64,000 nucleotides of DNA. Origin: Polymorphobacter multimanifer (GTDB taxonomy: Bacteria > Pseudomonadota > Alphaproteobacteria > Sphingomonadales > Sphingomonadaceae). Below, in pieces: positions 10,901 to 19,421 of this stretch (the stretch's first letter is position 1; every line of letters starts with the position of its first letter). The stretch lies in assembly GCF_014205635.1 (NCBI RefSeq), contig NZ_JACIIV010000015.1, forward strand, positions 42,345 to 106,344. The letters are read 5' to 3'. Made by a program: the position numbers and the translations under genes. Under the pieces are notes generated by a model. The model saw nothing but the letters and a program-made list of their open reading frames with translations, had not been told where the DNA came from and searched no databases.

Positions 10901-11772
10901 TCTACACCATCCGCCACCGGACGACCTATGACTATGGCAAGCCGGTGGGGTTCGCGCGGTGCATGCTGCGGCTGACGCCGGTATCCTCGGCCACGCAGAC
11001 CCTCATCGAAAGCGCGGTGTGCATCTCGCCCACGCCGCTGCGCCTGCTGGTCGGGCAAGGGCCGTTCGGCGAGACGACGCGGACGATCATCCTCGACCGG
11101 CCGCACGACCAGCTGGTGATCGAGGCCCGGTCGCGGGTCGACGTGCATGCTCCCGAGCGGCTGCCCTCGGCCGCGCCGGCGTGGGAGGCGGTGCGTGTCG
11201 CGGCCTTCGGCACCCGGCAACTGGGGGCGGATGGGCCGGCCGCCTATCTCTATCCGACACGTCGGACACCGTGCGTGGGGGCGATCACCGATTATGCCCG
11301 GGCCAGTTTCCTGGCCGGCCGCCCGATCATCGAGGCCGCCTGCGATCTGATGGTGCGCATCCACCGGGATTTCACCTATGATCCCGACACCACCACCGTC
11401 TCCACCCCTGCCATCGAGGCGTTCGAGGCGCGCAGCGGCGTTTGCCAGGATTTCGCACATATCATGATCGCCGGGCTGCGCGGGCTCGGGCTGCCTGCCG
11501 CCTATGTCAGCGGCTATCTGCGCACCAATCCGCCACCAGGAAGGCCGCGGCTGGAAGGCGCCGACGCCACCCATGCCTGGATCGCGCTGTGGTGCGGTGA
11601 AAGCGGCTGGATCGGGCTCGATCCGACCAATGCGGTGCCGGCGCTCAACGATCATGTCGTGCTTGCCACCGGACGCGACTATTCCGATGTGGCGCCGATC
11701 GACGGCATCATCCTTGCCCCCGGCAAGCAGGCGATCAAGGTCGAGGTGGATGTGGTTCCCGAGGCCGACTGA
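10897..11772 (+). CDS. Transglutaminase-like family protein (third of three)
   Basis: 291 residues. An N-terminal transglutaminase_N beta domain ([17 protein letters not shown], characteristic of the family) precedes the core with triad Cys183 (GVCQDFAH), His226 (DATHAW) and Asp242 (GLDPTN). It starts with the ATGA overlap of the upstream ATP-grasp/alpha-E gene. This is the closest of the three to the standard small enzyme encoded beside alpha-E genes. It probably cleaves or rearranges amide bonds in the product of the ATP-grasp partner, but that is inference from gene association. No signal peptide or membrane segment, so the set looks cytoplasmic. The opposite-strand glucokinase gene ends 8 bases further on, so the cluster ends here. 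Confidence 0.92.
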   Translation: MIYTIRHRTTYDYGKPVGFARCMLRLTPVSSATQTLIESAVCISPTPLRLLVGQGPFGETTRTIILDRPHDQLVIEARSRVDVHAPERLPSAAPAWEAVRVAAFGTRQLGADGPAAYLYPTRRTPCVGAITDYARASFLAGRPIIEAACDLMVRIHRDFTYDPDTTTVSTPAIEAFEARSGVCQDFAHIMIAGLRGLGLPAAYVSGYLRTNPPPGRPRLEGADATHAWIALWCGESGWIGLDPTNAVPALNDHVVLATGRDYSDVAPIDGIILAPGKQAIKVEVDVVPEAD

Positions 11773-11780
11773 CAGGCGCT

Positions 11781-12776
11781 TCACCCTGCCTGGTGCAACG
11801 AGGCAAAGGCCGCTGCGGCACCGAAAAGCCCGGGTTCGGCATCCGTCAGCAGCCGGACCGGCATGTCCGCCATCGCCGCGGAAAACCGGCCCTTGTCGAT
11901 GAAACCGCGAGAGAAAGAGGCAAGCGCGCCATGGCCGAGCAGCCGATTGGCAAGGCTGCCGGCAAGGACCACGCCGGCAGCACCCTGGACAAGCGCCATG
12001 TCGCCGGCAAAGGCCCCGAGGCACAGGCAGAACCGATCGAGCGCGCGGGCGTGCCGCGTGTCGTGCCCTGCAATGGCACGCTGCCAGAGCGCCGCATCAT
12101 CCGGAACATCGCCGCTCGCCGCATCGGGCGCCAACGCCCGGAAGATGTGCCGCAGCCCCGGTCCGGACACGACGCGCTCCGCTGAGACCCGTCCGAAGTG
12201 CCGGCGCAGCTGTGATGCAAGCGCCGCGTCCTCGTCGTCGCGCACGGCAAAGCTGCTGTGCCCGCCCTCCGACACCAGGATCTCGTAGCGGCCCGGCCAT
12301 TGCGCAAGGCAGGCCACGCCGAGCCCGGTGCCAGGGCCGATCACCGAAATGCACCCGTCGGGCGGCAGGTCGCGGTCGGGGCCGCAGATCGGCTGGAATC
12401 GGTCTGCGGGAGCCTGGGCGACGGCATGCGCCACCGCAGCGAAGTCGTTGATCAGATGGACCGTGCGAACGCCGATCTCGGCGGCGAGGCATGAACGCTG
12501 CAGCACCCAGGGATTGTTTACGAGCTCGATCGTCTCGCCGCTGACAGGCCCGGCCACCGCGATCGCCGCCGCCGACGGCAGTGGCCGGCCGATCACGCCG
12601 GCATAGCGCGCCCAGCTGGCGGCGAAGCCCGGATCGTCGGCGCATTTGAAGCGATGCTCGTCGCGCAGCACGAGGACGCGCCCGGCGCTGATGGTGGCGA
12701 TGGCAAAACGTGCATGCGTGCCGCCGATGTCGACGGCAACGATCTCGCGGCCACCCTCCCCCGCCCCCATCCTCAT
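11781..12776 (-). CDS. glk: Glucokinase
   Basis: Phosphorylates glucose to glucose 6-phosphate with ATP in the cytoplasm. The sequence shows the ROK/hexokinase-like phosphate-1 motif DIGGTHARFA near the N-terminus, the LINDFAAVAHAV segment with the catalytic Asp, GPGTGLGVA (phosphate-2/adenosine region), the EGGHSSFA motif of bacterial Glk proteins, and GVVLAGSLANRL near the C-terminus. 331 residues is normal. Met3 could also be the start. It is the last gene of the leftward operon GH3 - TonB receptor - MFS permease - glk, consistent with phosphorylating glucose released from beta-glucosides after import by a non-phosphorylating permease. Confidence 0.93.
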   Translation of the reverse strand: MRMGAGEGGREIVAVDIGGTHARFAIATISAGRVLVLRDEHRFKCADDPGFAASWARYAGVIGRPLPSAAAIAVAGPVSGETIELVNNPWVLQRSCLAAEIGVRTVHLINDFAAVAHAVAQAPADRFQPICGPDRDLPPDGCISVIGPGTGLGVACLAQWPGRYEILVSEGGHSSFAVRDDEDAALASQLRRHFGRVSAERVVSGPGLRHIFRALAPDAASGDVPDDAALWQRAIAGHDTRHARALDRFCLCLGAFAGDMALVQGAAGVVLAGSLANRLLGHGALASFSRGFIDKGRFSAAMADMPVRLLTDAEPGLFGAAAAFASLHQAG

Positions 12777-12800
12777 GCCGCCGCCCTCATGCCGCCTTCC

Positions 12801-14072
12801 TCATTGCGGTGTCAGTCGCCGTGTCGCGAGGGCAAAGCCGGCGATATAGACATAACAGGCCAGCGGCACGAACAGCGCCGCGCGCAACCCCAGCCCATCG
12901 GCCGCCACCCCGGTGACCAGCGGCACGATCGCGCCACCGACGATCGCCATGCAGATGATCCCCGACCCTTCGGCGGCGCGCGTGCCAAGGCCTTCGGACG
13001 CCAGGCTGAAGATCGTCGGGAACATGATCGAGTTCATCAGGCCGATGGCGATCAGCGACCAGCCGGCAACAAGCCCGACGGTGTTGGCCGAGGTCAGGAG
13101 CAGCAGCCCGGCGCCCACGGCAAAGGCGCACAGCACCAGCGCCGGCTCGAACCGCCGCAACAGGCCTGCGCCGATGAAGCGGCCAATCATGGCGCCGCCC
13201 CAGTAGAAGGCGATCAGTTCGCCCGCCGATTGCGCCGCCACCGCCAGCGTATCGGCCTGCATCAGGAAATTGGCGAGCAGGCTGCCGATCGAGACTTCGG
13301 CGCCGACATAGACGAAGATCGCCAGCGCCCCGAGCGCAAAGCGGGGCCGCTTCAGCAGGTCGAACGCCGCGAACATCGAGATCCTCGGCACCGGCGTTTC
13401 GGCAAGCCGATCGCGGCGCAGCCAGACCGCAACTGCCACGATCACCAGCGCCGCAGCGATGCCGAGATAGGTCGTCACGATGACGCCGGTCTCCTGCGCG
13501 CGCAGCGTCGCCAGCGCTGCGGCATCGAGCGCCGCCGGATCGATGTCGGGCAGCGATCCCAGGATCAGCCGGGCGCCGAAAAATGGAAACACCGTCGTGC
13601 CGAGCGCATTGAAGGCCTGGGCGAAGGTCAACCGGCTGTGCACGGTCTCGGCGCGCCCCAACATCGAAATCAACGGGTTGGCGACAACCTGGACGATGGT
13701 GACGCCACTCGCCAGCACGAACAGTGCGGCGAGGAACGCCGGAAAAACCGCGCTCACCGACGCCGGGATGAACATCAGGCACCCCGCCGTCATCGTCACC
13801 AACCCGAGTGCCGCGGTCCGCATGTAGCCGATCCGCCGCACGATCGCCGCCGCCGGCAGCGACACCAGGAAATAGGCGGCGAAGAACGCCGACTGCACCA
13901 GCATCACCTCGGCATAGTCGAGCGTGAACAGCGATTTCAGCTTGGGGATCAGCACATCGTTGAGGCTGGTGATGCCGCCGAAGATGAAGAACAGCGCAAA
14001 GACGAACCACCGCAGGTCGGCGGGGGTGTCGTCGTGGGACGCGAGCGAAGTCGAGGCAGGTGCGAGGGCCAT
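12801..14072 (-). CDS. Sugar MFS transporter, FucP/GluP-like
   Basis: A 423-residue inner-membrane permease with about 12 hydrophobic segments, of the major facilitator subgroup that includes the fucose (FucP) and Brucella-type glucose/galactose (GluP) symporters. Family marks include FALFFIFGGITSLNDVLIPKLKSLF at the start of helix 1, QVVANPLISMLG in helix 4-5 and LANFLMQADT in the second half. Placement between a TonB receptor and glucokinase, in an operon with a beta-glucosidase, points to glucose (proton symport) as the likely substrate; this is inferred from context. It follows the TonB receptor gene after an 87-base gap that contains a hairpin. Confidence 0.88.
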   Translation of the reverse strand: MALAPASTSLASHDDTPADLRWFVFALFFIFGGITSLNDVLIPKLKSLFTLDYAEVMLVQSAFFAAYFLVSLPAAAIVRRIGYMRTAALGLVTMTAGCLMFIPASVSAVFPAFLAALFVLASGVTIVQVVANPLISMLGRAETVHSRLTFAQAFNALGTTVFPFFGARLILGSLPDIDPAALDAAALATLRAQETGVIVTTYLGIAAALVIVAVAVWLRRDRLAETPVPRISMFAAFDLLKRPRFALGALAIFVYVGAEVSIGSLLANFLMQADTLAVAAQSAGELIAFYWGGAMIGRFIGAGLLRRFEPALVLCAFAVGAGLLLLTSANTVGLVAGWSLIAIGLMNSIMFPTIFSLASEGLGTRAAEGSGIICMAIVGGAIVPLVTGVAADGLGLRAALFVPLACYVYIAGFALATRRLTPQ

Positions 14073-14128
14073 GCGGATCCTTCAAGCCGTTGCGCGTCTT
14101 GCGTAGCGGCACGGTGGCGGAGTCGAAA

Positions 14129-14148
14129 CCCCCGCCGGGTGGCGGGGG
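14129..14148 (-). terminator. Hairpin after the TonB receptor gene
   Basis: Perfect 8-base stem CCCCCGCC / GGCGGGGG with a 4-base loop. Read leftward it is followed by TTTCGACT, a short T-run. It sits 11 bases past the receptor stop codon and before the MFS gene, so it may terminate partly, or protect the upstream mRNA and lower expression of the permease and glucokinase genes. Confidence 0.55.
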
Positions 14149-14159
14149 GCTTGCACTGG

Positions 14160-16790
14160 CTAGAAGGTCACCCGCCCGCGAAGCCCGAACGTGCGGGCAT
14201 CGTTGAGGAAACGGATGTTCAGCGACGATCCGACAAGCGCCTTCTGTGACGCCTGCACATCGAACAGGTTCGATGCCCAGGCCTCGATCCGGTAATTGTC
14301 GATCGTATAGCCCGCCGCGATGTTGACGGTGGCAAACGCCTTCTGCTCGTCCGGAAACCCGACCTCGAGCGACGTCTGGCGCGTGCCATCCAGAAACACC
14401 ACGTCGCGCTCGTTGAACTGCGACAGGAAGAACGCCGATCGATAATTGACCAGCGCCTGCCAGTCGAAGGTGCCGCTGCCGAGACCGATCGCCTGCTGGA
14501 TCCGGGCGTTGACGTTCCACCGCGAGGCCAGCGGCAGCCGGTTGCCGCTCAGGTCGATCAACGGCGAGTTGCCGCCAGCGCCGAAATCCTGCCCGCGCGC
14601 ATCGGCGACGATACCGCTGGTGACCTTGGTATCGAGATAGGTCAGGTTGAAATCGAGGCCGATCCGCGCCGGCAGCGAAAACCGCGTCTCCAGCTCGAAG
14701 CCGCGGATCCGCGACGACCCGATGTTGCGGTTCACCAGCGAATAACCGTTGCACACCGGCGGCACCTGCGTCTGGTCGAGATTGATGCAGGTCAGGTCCT
14801 GGAACACCTGATCGCTGTAGTCATACCAGAATCCGGTCAGATTGAAGACCGATCGGCGGCCGTCGAGTTCGAAGACATTGCGCGACCCGATTTCATAAAC
14901 GACCACCTTCTCCGGGTTGAATGCCTCGGGAATCGTCGATCCGTTGAAGCTGTCGTTGAAGCCGCCGGCCTTGTGCCCGGTCGAAACCTTCGCATACACC
15001 TTGCTGTCGTCGCTCAGGTCGAAGTCGGCACCCAGCCGGAAGTCGAAATAATTGAACGCCGCACTGCCGACCTGCTGCGTCGGAATGCCCAGATTCGCAT
15101 AGCTGAAGCCACCGTTGCGATCGCTCGGGTTGTTGACCGGGCAGGTCACGAAGCCGTTGTCGATATCCGGGCGGGTAAAGCAGGTGCCATTGGGGTTGGT
15201 GCCGTTGGCGATCGTCTGGATCTGCTGGATCAGCGTATCGCGCACCCCTGGCGTCTTGGTGCTCTCGATCAGGAACTGCGCCACCTGCTGCGGTGTCTGG
15301 ACATTGCTCAGGTCGAAATTGGGCCGGTCGAGCAGGTTCGGGCGGAAACCCTCGGTGCCGAAGCGCGTGGCGATGCAGCAATCGAAGTTCTCGCCGCCCA
15401 ATGTCAGGGCCAAATTGCCGCCGATGCCGTAGCGGGACTTGGTCTCGTCGGTATAGCGCATGCCGCCGAACAGCCGCAGCCGGTCACTCACGTCATAGGT
15501 CGTGTCGGCGAAGAAGGCATAGGATTTGCCCTCCACCTCGGGCATCACGAACTCGGTGCCCGAATAGCAGCAGAAGCCGCGGTCGGCGAGCGACAGGAAC
15601 CCGACCTGCTGCTCTTCCTTGAAGTAGAAACCGCCCAGCGTCCAGCGCAGCGAAGACTCCTCGTCGGCAAACAAGCGCAGTTCGTAGATCTGGCTCTGCG
15701 AACGCGTCTCCCAGAAGTTGTTCGAAAAATTGTCATACTGGATGGCGTCGAGATCGCGGCCCGGCCAATTGATGCTCTCCGAGCTCGCATTGGCCTGGAA
15801 AAAGTCGACATCGCGGTAGCTGGCGTTGAACTCCGCCGACACGCTGCCGAAATCATAGCGCAACTTGCCCTGCACGCCCCAGTTCGTGTTGTCGAGCACA
15901 CCCTGCTGCCCGCGATAGACGACATCGCGCAAGTCGAGCTGGTCAGGCCGCAGGCCCGTGGCAATCACCGCGGGGAAGATGTTGGCGCCAGGATAGCCGG
16001 TGCCGGTCTCCTTGCCATAATCGCCGACGATCGACACCGACAGCGCGCTGGTCGGCTCCCACAGCAGCGACAGCCGTCCGCCATAATTCTCCTCCAGCCC
16101 CGCCGGGTCGAGGGTGCGCGCCTGCGCCCCGGTGGCGGCGTTCCTGAAGCCGAAATCCTTGTTGGCATAAAAGCCCGAGGCGCGGACGGCCGCGGTCGCC
16201 CCGAGCGGCAGGTTGAGCGCGCCTTCGAAGCCATAGGAACTGCGGTTGGCGACTTCGCCCTGCACATAGCCGCTCGTCTCGCCCAGCCGTGGCCTTGCGG
16301 TGATGATGTTGATTGTCCCCGCCAGCGCGTTACGGCCATAAAGCGTCCCCTGCGGCCCCTTGTTCACCTCGACCCTTTCGAGATCGTAGAACATCGACCC
16401 CAGCCCGCGCGGCCGCGGGATATAGATGCCATTGAGATGCGGCGCCGCCGCCGGGTCGCCGAGCTCGGTATTGTTCGCCGACCCCACGCCGCGAATGAAG
16501 ATCTCGATATTGCCTTCCTGGTTGGCGATGCTCAGCCCCGGGATCGCCACCTGCAACTGCCGCAGGTCGGCAATACCATCGGCGCGTAGCTGTGCCGCGG
16601 ACAGGGACTGGACGACGCCGGTCACATCCTGGATATTCTGGTCGCGCCGCTCGGCCGTGACGATGATTGCCGCATCGTCCTCCGCGGCGGCCGGCGTGTC
16701 CGATTGTGCGGTCGTCGCCTGCTGCGCCAGCAGCGGGGTTGCGATGCCGGCGAGCAGCAGAGCTGCAACTGTGATCCGATAGGTCTGCAT
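14160..16790 (-). CDS. TonB-dependent outer-membrane receptor
   Basis: An 876-residue outer-membrane receptor. The N-terminus has a signal peptide (ITVAALLLAGIATPLLAQ). The plug domain follows with IIVTAERRDQNIQDV and the IEIFIRGVGSANN segment, then a 22-strand barrel region ending FGLRGRVTF with the usual C-terminal aromatic. Such receptors import carbohydrates or siderophores with energy from TonB. Location between a GH3 beta-glucosidase and a sugar permease makes oligosaccharide (beta-glucoside) uptake likely. The second ATG is chosen because GGGGAGG lies at the right spacing; an ATG two codons earlier touches that ribosome-binding site. No SusD-like partner is present. It lies 22 bases after the GH3 gene. 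Confidence 0.92.
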   Translation of the reverse strand: MQTYRITVAALLLAGIATPLLAQQATTAQSDTPAAAEDDAAIIVTAERRDQNIQDVTGVVQSLSAAQLRADGIADLRQLQVAIPGLSIANQEGNIEIFIRGVGSANNTELGDPAAAPHLNGIYIPRPRGLGSMFYDLERVEVNKGPQGTLYGRNALAGTINIITARPRLGETSGYVQGEVANRSSYGFEGALNLPLGATAAVRASGFYANKDFGFRNAATGAQARTLDPAGLEENYGGRLSLLWEPTSALSVSIVGDYGKETGTGYPGANIFPAVIATGLRPDQLDLRDVVYRGQQGVLDNTNWGVQGKLRYDFGSVSAEFNASYRDVDFFQANASSESINWPGRDLDAIQYDNFSNNFWETRSQSQIYELRLFADEESSLRWTLGGFYFKEEQQVGFLSLADRGFCCYSGTEFVMPEVEGKSYAFFADTTYDVSDRLRLFGGMRYTDETKSRYGIGGNLALTLGGENFDCCIATRFGTEGFRPNLLDRPNFDLSNVQTPQQVAQFLIESTKTPGVRDTLIQQIQTIANGTNPNGTCFTRPDIDNGFVTCPVNNPSDRNGGFSYANLGIPTQQVGSAAFNYFDFRLGADFDLSDDSKVYAKVSTGHKAGGFNDSFNGSTIPEAFNPEKVVVYEIGSRNVFELDGRRSVFNLTGFWYDYSDQVFQDLTCINLDQTQVPPVCNGYSLVNRNIGSSRIRGFELETRFSLPARIGLDFNLTYLDTKVTSGIVADARGQDFGAGGNSPLIDLSGNRLPLASRWNVNARIQQAIGLGSGTFDWQALVNYRSAFFLSQFNERDVVFLDGTRQTSLEVGFPDEQKAFATVNIAAGYTIDNYRIEAWASNLFDVQASQKALVGSSLNIRFLNDARTFGLRGRVTF

Positions 16791-16812
16791 CTTCATCCTC
16801 CCCTTCTTGTTG

Positions 16813-19326
16813 TTATCGTGCGCCGTCAGCCGATCCGATCCTGATCCCCGAAATGGTCAGGTCGAGCCGGCCGGCGGTGCCGAGCTCGAACGGTGTGTCG
16901 ATCCGCGCCATGTCGGCGCCGGCAGCGGCGATCCGCGCCAGCGGCACGGCGATGCGTGTCCAGCCCTTGCCGGCGGCAGCACGCAGCTGCGGCGCCACGT
17001 CGACGCTGCCGGCACAGCCATCGCCGCATCGCATCATCAGCGGCACCGCCGCGGTCGGCGGCGCATCGACCCGCAGGTCGATGATCAGCGCCAGCTCGCC
17101 ATTGGCTTCGCGCTGCAGGTCACGCCCGGCGGGCTCGCGGATCAGCACGCTCGCCATCGCCGGCCCGGTCCAGGTGAAGCGCCGCGAATCCTCCTGCGCG
17201 CTGCGGTCGGCGGCGCGCGCCTGCAAGGATGGCAGTGTCGCCGCCAGCTCCACGCTCTGCGGCGCCATGCCATCGGTGGCGATGAACAATTGCCGTCCCC
17301 CGGCGGCACGCCCGGCGGTGAACAGCGTGCCCGGCGCGGCGCGGTCGGCGCTCGGGCCGTCCTCCGGCAAGGCTCCAAGGTTGCCCGCCGTCGCCAGCGT
17401 CCGGCCGAAGCCGAGCGCGAACAGCGGATCATAGCCCGCATCGCCCTTGTTGAGGACAACCTGGTCGGCACGGCGCGGCCAGGAATATGGCAGGGTGCCG
17501 CTGAAGTCGCTCTTGCCGAACAGCAGGTCGGCAACGCCGCCACCCTCCGATCCCGGCAGCCATGCGGCGACAAACGCCGTTGCCGCATTGATCTCGCGGT
17601 TCACCCACAATGGCCGTCCCGAAAGGAACACCGCCACCACCGGCACGCCCTGCTGCTGCAGCCGCTGCATCATCGCCAGCGTGTCGCGCGTGTCGTTGAA
17701 GGCGACATCGGCGCGGTCCCCCTGGAACTCCGCATAGGGATCCTCACCAAAGACGACGATCGCCGCATCGGGCCGCGTCTTCCAGCTGCCATCGGTCGAC
17801 AGGGTGGCGCTGCCGCCCCCCGCCGCAACGGCCTCCTCGATGCCGCGCCAGATCGACTGGGCGTTGGGAAAATGCTCGGGCCTGGTCCCCGTCCCCTGCC
17901 AGGTCAGCGTCCAGCCGCCGGCCTGCTTGGCAACATTGTCGGCTCCATCACCGGCCACCAGGATGCGCGCGCCCGGCCTCAGCGGCAGCACGCCGTCGTT
18001 GTTCTTCAGCAGCACCAGCGATTTGCGCACCGCTTCGCGCGCCAGCGCCCGGTGCTCGGGCGATGCGAGCCTCGACCAGTCCCCGGCGAACGGCCGCGTC
18101 GATGGCCGCCCGGCCTCGAACACTCCAGCACGCAGCTTGACCCGCAGCACCCGGCGCACCGCATCGTCGAGCCGCGCCATCGGCAGCGCACCGCTTTTCA
18201 CATCGGCAAGGGTATTGTGCCAGAGCCCCTTCCAGCTGTCCGGCGCCATGAAGATGTCGAGCCCGGCGCGCACCGAGGCGGCGCAATGGTCGACGGTGCA
18301 GCCCGGCACCTGGCCATGGCCGTTCCAGTCCCCGACGATGAAGCCATCGAACTTCCACCGGTCCTTCAGCACGCCGGTCAGCAACGACGCATTGCCGTGC
18401 AGCTTGACGCCGTTCCAGCTCGAAAACGACGCCATCACCACCTGCACGCCGGCCTGGAGTGCGGCCGGATAGCCGGCGGCATATACCGTGCGCAGCTCGG
18501 CTTCGCTGGCCAGCGTGTCGCCCTGGTCCTTGCCGCCGGTGGTGCCGCCATCGCCAACGAAATGCTTGGCGGTGGCGATGATGCGGGCGCCGCGCAGCCA
18601 GTCCTTGTCGCCGATGCGGCCCTGCAACCCCTCGACCAGCGGGCCGGCAAAACTCGCGGTGATCGCCGGGTCCTCGCCGAACCCCTCATAGGTGCGGCCC
18701 CAGCGATCATCGCGCACGACCGTCAGCGTCGGCGCAAAGGTCCAGTCGAGCCCGGTGACGCGCATCTCGAGCGCCGTCGCCGCGCCGATGCGGCGCACGA
18801 GCTCGGGGTCGCGCGTCGCGCCGAGCGCGATATTGTGCGGAAACAGCGTGGCGCCGACGATATTGTTGTGACCATGGACAGCATCGCTGCCCCAGATCGA
18901 GGGAATGCGCACCAGCTTGCCGTTCGGCCGCATCGACGCATCGTAAAAGGCATCCGCCGCCTTCAGCCATGCCGAGGCGGGGGCGAATTCATCGTTGCCG
19001 GGGCTGGAATTTCCACCGTTGAACACCGATCCGAGGTGATAATCGTAAACATCCTGCGGCGTGATGCTGGCGAGATCGCCCTGGATGATCTGGCCGACCT
19101 TCTGCTCGGTCGTCATCGCGGCCAGCAAGGCATCGATCCGCCGCTCGATCGCCGGATCGACCGCAAGCGGCGGCTGCAGCGCCGGCCAGGTCGCGGGATC
19201 CGCGACGGCAGACAAGGGCGCTGCCCCCGCCGCGTGGGCGGAAACCGCGCACGCGCCGACGGAAAGCGCGAGCGCTGCGGCCGCCAGCGGGCGCGCGATC
19301 AGCCATGAAGCACCTTGCCGTCCCAC
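16813..19326 (-). CDS. GH3 beta-glucosidase (exo-1,3/1,4-beta-glucanase type)
   Basis: About 837 residues. A signal peptide or lipoprotein signal (hydrophobic run ending LSVGAC) precedes the GH3 N-terminal TIM-barrel domain. The barrel shows WGSDAVHGHNN, RWGRTYEGFGEDP, the KHFVGDGGT motif and the nucleophile Asp in GFIVGDWNGH. The GH3 C-terminal domain (KSLVLLKNNDGVLPL, SGRPLWVN) follows, then an ExoP-like beta-sandwich C-terminal domain. It releases glucose from beta-glucans or cello/laminari-oligosaccharides in the periplasm or at the outer membrane. The GTG at 19326 has AGGGGA six bases upstream; the GTG at 19341 is also possible. It is the first gene of the leftward operon and is preceded by a LacI-type operator. 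Confidence 0.92.
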   Translation of the reverse strand: MGRQGASWLIARPLAAAALALSVGACAVSAHAAGAAPLSAVADPATWPALQPPLAVDPAIERRIDALLAAMTTEQKVGQIIQGDLASITPQDVYDYHLGSVFNGGNSSPGNDEFAPASAWLKAADAFYDASMRPNGKLVRIPSIWGSDAVHGHNNIVGATLFPHNIALGATRDPELVRRIGAATALEMRVTGLDWTFAPTLTVVRDDRWGRTYEGFGEDPAITASFAGPLVEGLQGRIGDKDWLRGARIIATAKHFVGDGGTTGGKDQGDTLASEAELRTVYAAGYPAALQAGVQVVMASFSSWNGVKLHGNASLLTGVLKDRWKFDGFIVGDWNGHGQVPGCTVDHCAASVRAGLDIFMAPDSWKGLWHNTLADVKSGALPMARLDDAVRRVLRVKLRAGVFEAGRPSTRPFAGDWSRLASPEHRALAREAVRKSLVLLKNNDGVLPLRPGARILVAGDGADNVAKQAGGWTLTWQGTGTRPEHFPNAQSIWRGIEEAVAAGGGSATLSTDGSWKTRPDAAIVVFGEDPYAEFQGDRADVAFNDTRDTLAMMQRLQQQGVPVVAVFLSGRPLWVNREINAATAFVAAWLPGSEGGGVADLLFGKSDFSGTLPYSWPRRADQVVLNKGDAGYDPLFALGFGRTLATAGNLGALPEDGPSADRAAPGTLFTAGRAAGGRQLFIATDGMAPQSVELAATLPSLQARAADRSAQEDSRRFTWTGPAMASVLIREPAGRDLQREANGELALIIDLRVDAPPTAAVPLMMRCGDGCAGSVDVAPQLRAAAGKGWTRIAVPLARIAAAGADMARIDTPFELGTAGRLDLTISGIRIGSADGAR

Positions 19327-19352
19327 GATCACTCCCCTCACGTTCCTCTTTA

Positions 19353-19397
19353 TGGAAACGTTACCAGAAAAGTGGATGGACAGCGCTTATCTGTCAA
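19353..19397 (-). promoter_or_regulatory. Predicted promoter -35 box and LacI-family operator
   Basis: On the leftward strand a perfect TTGACA (19392-19397) is followed, past a weak -10 region, by the near-palindrome TGGTAACGTTTCCA (19353-19366), centred on AACGTT. The site lies 27 bases before the GH3 start, about where transcription would begin, so bound repressor would block it. A LacI-family gene lies immediately upstream. Assignment of that regulator to this site is inferred. Confidence 0.65.
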
Positions 19398-19421
19398 GAA
19401 GTTTCTGTTACATGTGTGTTT

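Noticed and set aside
12787..14754. A 655-codon leftward frame overlapping the MFS gene
   Set aside because: Out of frame with the real permease and TonB receptor; no membrane pattern or domain.
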